Below are positions 58,076 to 64,000 of a stretch of DNA of 64,000 nt, piece after piece. Origin of the DNA: Gordionus sp. m RMFG-2023 (lineage: Eukaryota; Nematomorpha; Gordioida; Chordodea; Parachordodidae); contig NC_088777.1 in the NCBI RefSeq assembly GCF_954871325.1, positions 19,445,366 to 19,509,365 of the forward strand, in the 5' to 3' direction. Below the pieces are notes generated by a model, which saw only the letters and a list, made by a program, of their open reading frames with translations, was not told where the DNA came from and ran no database searches. Within the stretch, counting starts at the first letter, position 1. The number at the start of each line of letters is the position of its first letter. The position numbers and the translations under genes are program-made.

Positions 58076-58204
58076 TGTTTTTTACGCCAATATCAACTTA
58101 ATTTTGTATACATATCTAATATATATAATCTCCATAATCAAAACATGATCGTTTTCGTATCTTCTTATGTATTTAAAATTTAAGTAGACTATATAGTGTA
58201 ATGT

Positions 58205-58278
58205 TATTTTTTTGCTCTCTTCGAGAGTCGAACCACAAATCTCGCGTTTCAAAGTCGTATGTTTTAAGCATGCACCAA
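58205..58278 (-). repeat. tRNA-like sequence (SINE head or tRNA pseudogene)
   Basis: On the minus strand AGTTGGTGCATGC, then ACGACTTTGAAACGCG and the B box GGTTCGACTCTC. The order fits D arm, anticodon arm and T arm, but stems are imperfect and no acceptor stem closes, so it is not a working tRNA. Confidence 0.45.
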
Positions 58279-58833
58279 CTTAAATATAATTAAATTTAAA
58301 ATATTAATTATATATATATTAATTAATAGCTGATATTTTTAAAATTCTTCCGTTTATTACCAAACTAGCTGACGGGGTTGAAGGGTAATTATTTAGTTTG
58401 TGTGTATAGTACTAAATACTTTATTAATAAATTTTCTATAAATATTAAAATTTAGTAGAAAAAGAGGTAAAATTGTTGCAATATATACCGTGAGCATGTA
58501 TTAGAAATAAAAGAAATAAAAGTAAGGACTTATTTCAACTATTACTATTTAAATTTAAATCAAATTTATTACTATATATTTTTCATCTAAAAAACATTAT
58601 ATATATATAAATATAAAAAGTTAATTGAACAACTTAAATAGTTAATATATAAAATAAACAATATTCAAATAAAACTAAAATTAACTATTCAAATTTAAAT
58701 CAATCAACATTCCCCCTCTTCTACAAAGAACTAATCTTCTTCTCAGCAGTCATCAAGAGCTTGTTGTCCCAAAAGTTTTTTCCCGTTTACTCGGTTTCAT
58801 CTTGGTTCGCGCATAAGTCTCAAATGTTCTCGT

Positions 58834-58942
58834 AGGCTTGATTCTATCACGTAGGTTTGATAAAATCGTTTATTAGAGTTGCGTGAGTTTGTACGTTTAT
58901 TGTAGGCTTGAATCAATTGCGTAGGTTTGATAAAATCGTTGA
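58834..58942. repeat. Tandem repeat of a GTAGGCTTGA...GTAGGTTTGATAAAATCG unit
   Basis: Two copies (about 58834-58872 and 58902-58942) of a unit of about 40 bp, separated by 30 bp. It lies just left of the Gypsy element and might be part of its terminal region. Confidence 0.6.
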
Positions 58943-59235
58943 ACGTTATCGTTGGTTTGATATCCTTATCGTATGTTGTTCACATTTCTCAAAATTGTTA
59001 TTATCATGTTTCATAATTAATCCAGTTGAATATTGGAATTTGGAATAAATCGGAATATATAATTTGGAATAGTTGATCAAATCAAATGTATGAATAATAT
59101 GCACGAATAAAATTTTGAATTTCGGAACAATAAAATATGTAATAAGGAATGATAATTTAAGGAATAAGGAATAAAATCCAAAATAAGGAATGATAAATCA
59201 TGATGATTATTATATTATTTTTTAGGTGTTAAGTT

Positions 59236-59310
59236 AATCATAGCGTTTTATACTTTTAGCGTTTTATGCGTTTTATATTTTTAGCGTTTTATATTTTTTG
59301 CGTTTTATAT
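59236..59310. repeat. GCGTTTTATA tandem repeat at the 3' side of the Gypsy element
   Basis: Five irregular repeats of (TA)GCGTTTTAT(A/G) separated by TTTTT-type spacers, directly beyond the end of the coding region. Probably part of the element's 3' untranslated or terminal region. Confidence 0.6.
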
Positions 59311-62300
59311 TTAAATTTTAAGCACGTAATCTTTTAAGTAATCAGGTTTATTTTTAATTCTTATTGGTCTAGTAATTGGTATCTTAATCTCATTCTTTGT
59401 GTCCACACTTCCCCCCTTAGAGGAATTTTTAGGGTCAATTTCATAATATTTTAAACTATTGTAACATTCTCTTTTCCTTAACTGATCAATATGCCTACTT
59501 ACTATCCCTTTATCAGTATAAACTTGAAACATGGTGTTACTCTCTTTAAGCTTGATGCTGCCTTTGCACCACGTATCATCACCCTGTTTCTTATACCAAA
59601 CATAGTCTCCTCTATTAAAAGTTCGATTTCGTGGTAACGACATGAAGACTTCACCAACTTTATCCTCCAAAGGTTTTAATAAATCCCACTTTATTCTAAT
59701 GTCGCGGTTAAACATTCTTTTGGACGGTGTAACTCCCGTAGTGTCATTCGGCGTGTTTCTATAGTTGAACAAAAATCTGTCCAGCGCAGTTTCTAAGCCA
59801 ATCCTTATGTTTCTTTTCATATGAGCTTTAAATGTTCTCACCATACGTTCAGCTTGTCCATTAGATTGCTGATGGTAGGCCGACGTTAGTACATGTTTTA
59901 TACCATAATTGCTACAAAATTTTTCAAAATCTTTGCTCGTGAAATTGGTACCATTATCTGTAACAATGGTTTCAGGTATACCAAATAGTGAAATAGTTTT
60001 ATAAATTTCCTTTAACGTGAATTCAGTCGTAATACTCTTTACCGGAACTATAACCGGAAATTTACTGTAAGCATCAACGATTATTAACCAATTCTTTGTA
60101 AAAAACGGACCCGCATAATCTATGTGTATCCTTTCAAATGGTTTAGTTGCTGCTACCCATGGATTTTGTATTTTCTTTGGATTGTCATGATAAATATTAC
60201 AATCATCGCAACTTTTGACTTCCAAATCAATGTTGTTGACCATACCAGACCACCACATACGATCTTTGGCTAAGGATTTAATTTTACCTGCTCCCAAATG
60301 ACCTTCGTGTAACGCCTTCAGTATGTTCTTTCTCAGACTTGACGGAATTATTATTTTGTCGCTTTTGTACAGACAATCTTTAATGATACTTAGTTCTTGT
60401 TCAATATTTTCATAAATTTTATTTTGGATAGGCACATTATTTCTTATGTCATTCATAACTTGAGATAATTCAAAATCTTTGGATGTTTCATCACGTATTC
60501 GGTCAAAACTAAGAGGTATATCGCCAAAGTCATTTATAATCGCGATATCATCAATAACGTCATCATCAATTACTTGTGGTAGTCTTGAGAGGCAATCGGG
60601 AACAACATTGTATTTACCAGCTTTATATCTGATGTTAAAGTCGTAACCCCCCAAAATTATACTCCACTTCTGTAACCTTAATGACATGGTGCTATTATCT
60701 TTGAGCCCTTTGGTGAAAATATGGATTAGCGGCTTGTGATCCGTTATAATAGTGAACTTAGTCCCTATCAAGTATTCTTGAAATCTCTTGATAGCAAACA
60801 TAATGGCCAAAGCTTCACGCTCAATATTGGTATAATTTGTTTCAGATTTTGCTAAAGTTCTTGATGCAAAAGCTATCGGTTTTTCTTTGCCATCTTTTTC
60901 AGTGTGAAACAAAACAGCTCCTAAACCTCTTTTAGATGCATCAGTCGCAATTCCGATAGGTAGTTCAGGATTAAAGTACGTCAAAGCTGGAGGAAGACTA
61001 ATCAATGTCTTTAGATCATCAAAACTTTTGGAGTGTTCTAAATTCCACTCCCATTTTTCTTTGTTAACAATCTTGTATAAAGGATCAGCTATTTCAGCGA
61101 AGTTGTTCAAAAATTTTCTGTAGTACCCGGCCATACCTAGAAACGTTGACAATTCCGCGGCTGATTTTGGTTCCGGCATTTTAACGATCGCCTCGATCTT
61201 ATCATGGTTGGCGTGGATCCCCTTGGCGTCGATGTCGTGTCCTAAGAACCTTAGACTTTTTTTGAAAAATAATCTTTTTGCAAAATTAGGCACTAAACCA
61301 TGAGATAGTATTCTTTCAAAAACCTTCTTTATGTTGTTGAAATGAACCACTACTTCCCGTAATTAGTAGATCATCAATATAAAATATGACATCTTTCATG
61401 TCACTGAAAATTTGATCCATAATTTGTTGAAAAATCGCAGATGAAGTCTTTAACCCAAAAGGAAGTCTGGTAAACCGGTAGTACCCCCTGTGTGTAGATA
61501 TAGTTAATATGTCTCTGCAGGTTTCATCGATGGGAATTTGTAGGAACGCATCCTTGAAATCTATCTTGGTGAACTTCTTCCCTTCCTTGAGCTTAGCGAT
61601 AAGATCATTTATTCTTGGAAGTGGGTATCTGAAGTCCTCAAGGGCTGGGTTGACAGTGTCTTTGAAGTCTACGCAAACCCTAACGCTCCCATTATCCTTG
61701 TAGACAGCGGTTATCGGACTTGCCCATCGGACATCTGTTACCGGCTCAATGATTCCATCTCCTATCCATCTCATAAGTTCTCTAGTAACAGCGTCTATCT
61801 TTGAATAAGGTAACCGTCTAGGTGGTATGATTTTCGGTTTGGCGTCGTTACGTAGATATATCTTGACATTCCTTTTATTGATCGGTTTTTTAGTCTGTTT
61901 AGGTTCGCAATCTTTTATTAATTTCTTTATTTTATCTTCATAGTTGGTATCAATGTTTGCTATAAACTTGTTCAAAATATTACTAAAGGCATTAATCCAC
62001 ATACGTCCCAATAACGCATTTTTATTAGATTTAACGATCACGGCTTGCAAGTGTTTGGTGATACCTTCGTAGGTTACTTTAACTTGAGTGACGCCAATAA
62101 TCTTGATTAAGTTTCCATCATAAGCTGTGAGCTGTAGAGTGGACTTTTTAAGATCTTTAATACCTATTTGTTTAGCCATATCATGAGGTATAATTGTAAA
62201 CTTGGATCCCGTATCAACCTGCATAGTAACAACAGCATCATTTACTTTTAAAGTGGTCTAGAACGCATTATCATTAAGTTTAAACTCAGTTAAATTGTTG

Positions 62301-63527
62301 ATATTAAAATCACTACCATTATTATTTTGTGTAGGGTTATATTTTTCTTCAACAATCTCTTCAATGTTCATGTTACAATTGATGTTACTTTGATTCACGT
62401 CATTATATTGTAATGGTTTTCTTTGATTAATATTTTGATTATAATTTTTCCACGCATTATTTTCTCCATTATTGTTGTTATTATAGGATTGATATTGATA
62501 ACCATATCGATTATTATATTGACTCTGATTTCTTTGATTGTTGTAAGACCAGGAATTGTTTCTCCCATTATAATTATTGTTTTGCCAAGTACCTCTACCA
62601 TAATTGTTTGAATTGTTATTGTATTGCCAGGCATTGTTTCTATTATAATTGTTTGCATTATTGTTGTTGTGCCACATGGAGTTTCTTCCGTAATAGTTTG
62701 AATTGTTATTCGAAGATGGTTATTACGAAAATTTCTAGAGTTACCCTCACTATCTCGAAAAATATTGTTTTGATAGTTTCGGCTAGCACTATAATTAGGC
62801 CTAAAATCATTATAATTTCTCTTCTTAAAATCAAAATTTTCCTTATGAATGTTACGTCCATTATAATTAAATTATTACGTTCATAATCATTAGAATTATT
62901 CTCATTATTACTAAAAGTACTTTTGCATGGTATTTTATCCATGTTTAAATTGTAAAACTTTTTATTTTTATCCAATTTTTTATTATTGTCTACATAATTT
63001 GTATCGCTAACGTCTGGTTTAATATTGCTGCCATCTAACTCCACTCCTAATTTCATCATCTTATCTAAACCTTCGTGCTTATGTTTATTTAACTTCCTTC
63101 TAATATTATCATTTAAAGAACAAGTTATTAATTTCTCAATCATTCTTGTATCGTTATCAAAATCGCATTTTTTATGAAGTTTTGAAATTCTAAAATAAAA
63201 AGTATGGAAGGACTCCTCGGCACCTTGTACCGCTAAATTAAAGTTCTTTATATTTACATTAATGTCCTCACTTGGAATTAACAGTTTCAATTTACCAAAA
63301 ACAATATTAAAATCTTTTAACTGTGCTTTAGAACATATCGACGTAACTTGGTCTACAATCTCAATTGGTAAGCTGCATAGTAGTGTCCTAACTTTAGATG
63401 AGTCTGACTCAATATGTCCTTCAAAGTATGTTTCTATTAAGTTAAGGTAAGTCTCAGATAATTTTCCTGATAACTTGGGAAATTTAGGAACATATTGAGT
63501 GTGTGTAAGAGTTAATTTTTCGTCCAT
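59311..63527 (-). mobile_element. Ty3/Gypsy LTR retrotransposon (fossil), internal region
   Basis: Minus-strand element of the Ty3/Gypsy family. Parts in order: gag-like region (about 63527-62700), an Asn-rich stretch (about 62680-62260), aspartic protease (DTGS near 62210), reverse transcriptase (about 61850-61330), RNase H (about 61000-60700) and integrase with a C-terminal GPY/F-like module (about 60350-59480). It is broken, with only a few (about three) interruptions and long open stretches, so it looks fairly young. Neither LTR could be delimited: the left flank holds AT-rich sequence and GCGTTTTATA-type repeats, and the right LTR probably lies outside the window. Insertion is independent of the STK32 gene. 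Confidence 0.92.
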
Positions 63528-64000
63528 GATATAATTTTATTTGAGTAAAGTAAACTTTCAATATTTAAAATCGTAAAAGCAAAACATTGTAGTTCATTAA
63601 AATAAAATTTAAGTTGTCTAAAAATTTTAATCAAGAGAATATGGTCCACTAAGTTTTAATAGTTTATCTATAAAAATTCTAATTCGAATTCGTAAAGAGG
63701 ATTTAATCCGCTAAGTTTCAATATAATTTGTCTGTGAAAAATTTAATACTAATTCGTGACTAAGTTTTTAGAAAAAAATTTATTGATATTCTATAAGTTA
63801 AATATTGCGTAAATTTATATTTAATAATGAAATATAGGGAAAAATTTTCTTTACCCTATAAATATAATGTCAAATATGTAGAGCATAAAGATATTTAAAT
63901 TTTAATATTCAATAATTTTACAAAATATAAAAATAAAATTATTGTCATCAAGAATATAGGGTTTTCCATTTAGAGACATATATGCATCAATCATTTTTCG
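63528..64000 (-). other. Leader/flank of the Gypsy element
   Basis: AT-rich sequence upstream of gag on the minus strand. No LTR or primer-binding site was recognised by eye. It is probably untranslated leader, possibly followed by LTR beyond the edge. Confidence 0.4.

Noticed and set aside
63262-63450. Plus-strand ORFs within 61.5-63.5 kb
   Set aside because: Antisense shadows of the Gypsy element.

Overview
The window is very AT-rich, intron-bearing eukaryotic DNA dominated by decayed transposable elements. Two split host genes can be read exon by exon, and all their introns are GT-AG. Gene content, intron structure and the transposon mix (RTE LINE, Tc1/mariner, several hAT lineages, Ty3/Gypsy, tRNA-derived SINE) suggest an invertebrate animal, perhaps an arthropod. 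The species cannot be fixed from sequence alone.

Left edge to about 10 kb: a minus-strand SLC6-type (sodium/neurotransmitter symporter) gene. Seven coding exons cover the cytoplasmic N-terminus through TM6. TM7-12 lie beyond the left edge, and the start codon must be in an exon above 9990. Its introns hold a LINE-derived fragment and other repeats.

10-21 kb: no convincing intact host gene. Present are two copies of a long foldback element in opposite orientation, a tRNA-derived SINE, a decayed hAT (DUF4371-type) transposase, a 1.28-kb hAT-like element with terminal inverted repeats (TIRs) and an imperfect target-site duplication (TSD), and a diverged local duplication in which one copy keeps an 87-residue ORF with a hydrophobic leader.

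21.7-28.7 kb: a nest. An RTE-clade LINE is cut by three unrelated DNA transposons: a Tc1/mariner element with TA TSD, a 1.76-kb non-autonomous element with TAGGGGAGACC ends and TA TSD, and a hAT with a perfect 8-bp TSD. The LINE reads on across each insertion point.

28.7-36 kb: mostly decayed repeat DNA, including a second hAT-like transposase fossil and tandem repeats.

36-57 kb: a plus-strand STK32/YANK serine/threonine kinase gene. Eight exons join in frame to a 320-codon kinase with a Gly-2/Cys-Cys N-terminus. The first intron is 11.8 kb and, like the others, is filled with MITEs and hAT or LINE remnants.

57-64 kb: MITE and tRNA-like remnants, then a minus-strand Ty3/Gypsy element (fossil), whose right-hand LTR is not seen before the window ends.

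The two host genes are unrelated and show no operon-like relation. I found no clearly new functional system. The most notable items are the fourfold transposon nest, the multi-copy TAGGGGAGACC and foldback families, the unusual TM1 sequence of the SLC6 protein, and the duplicated leader ORF.
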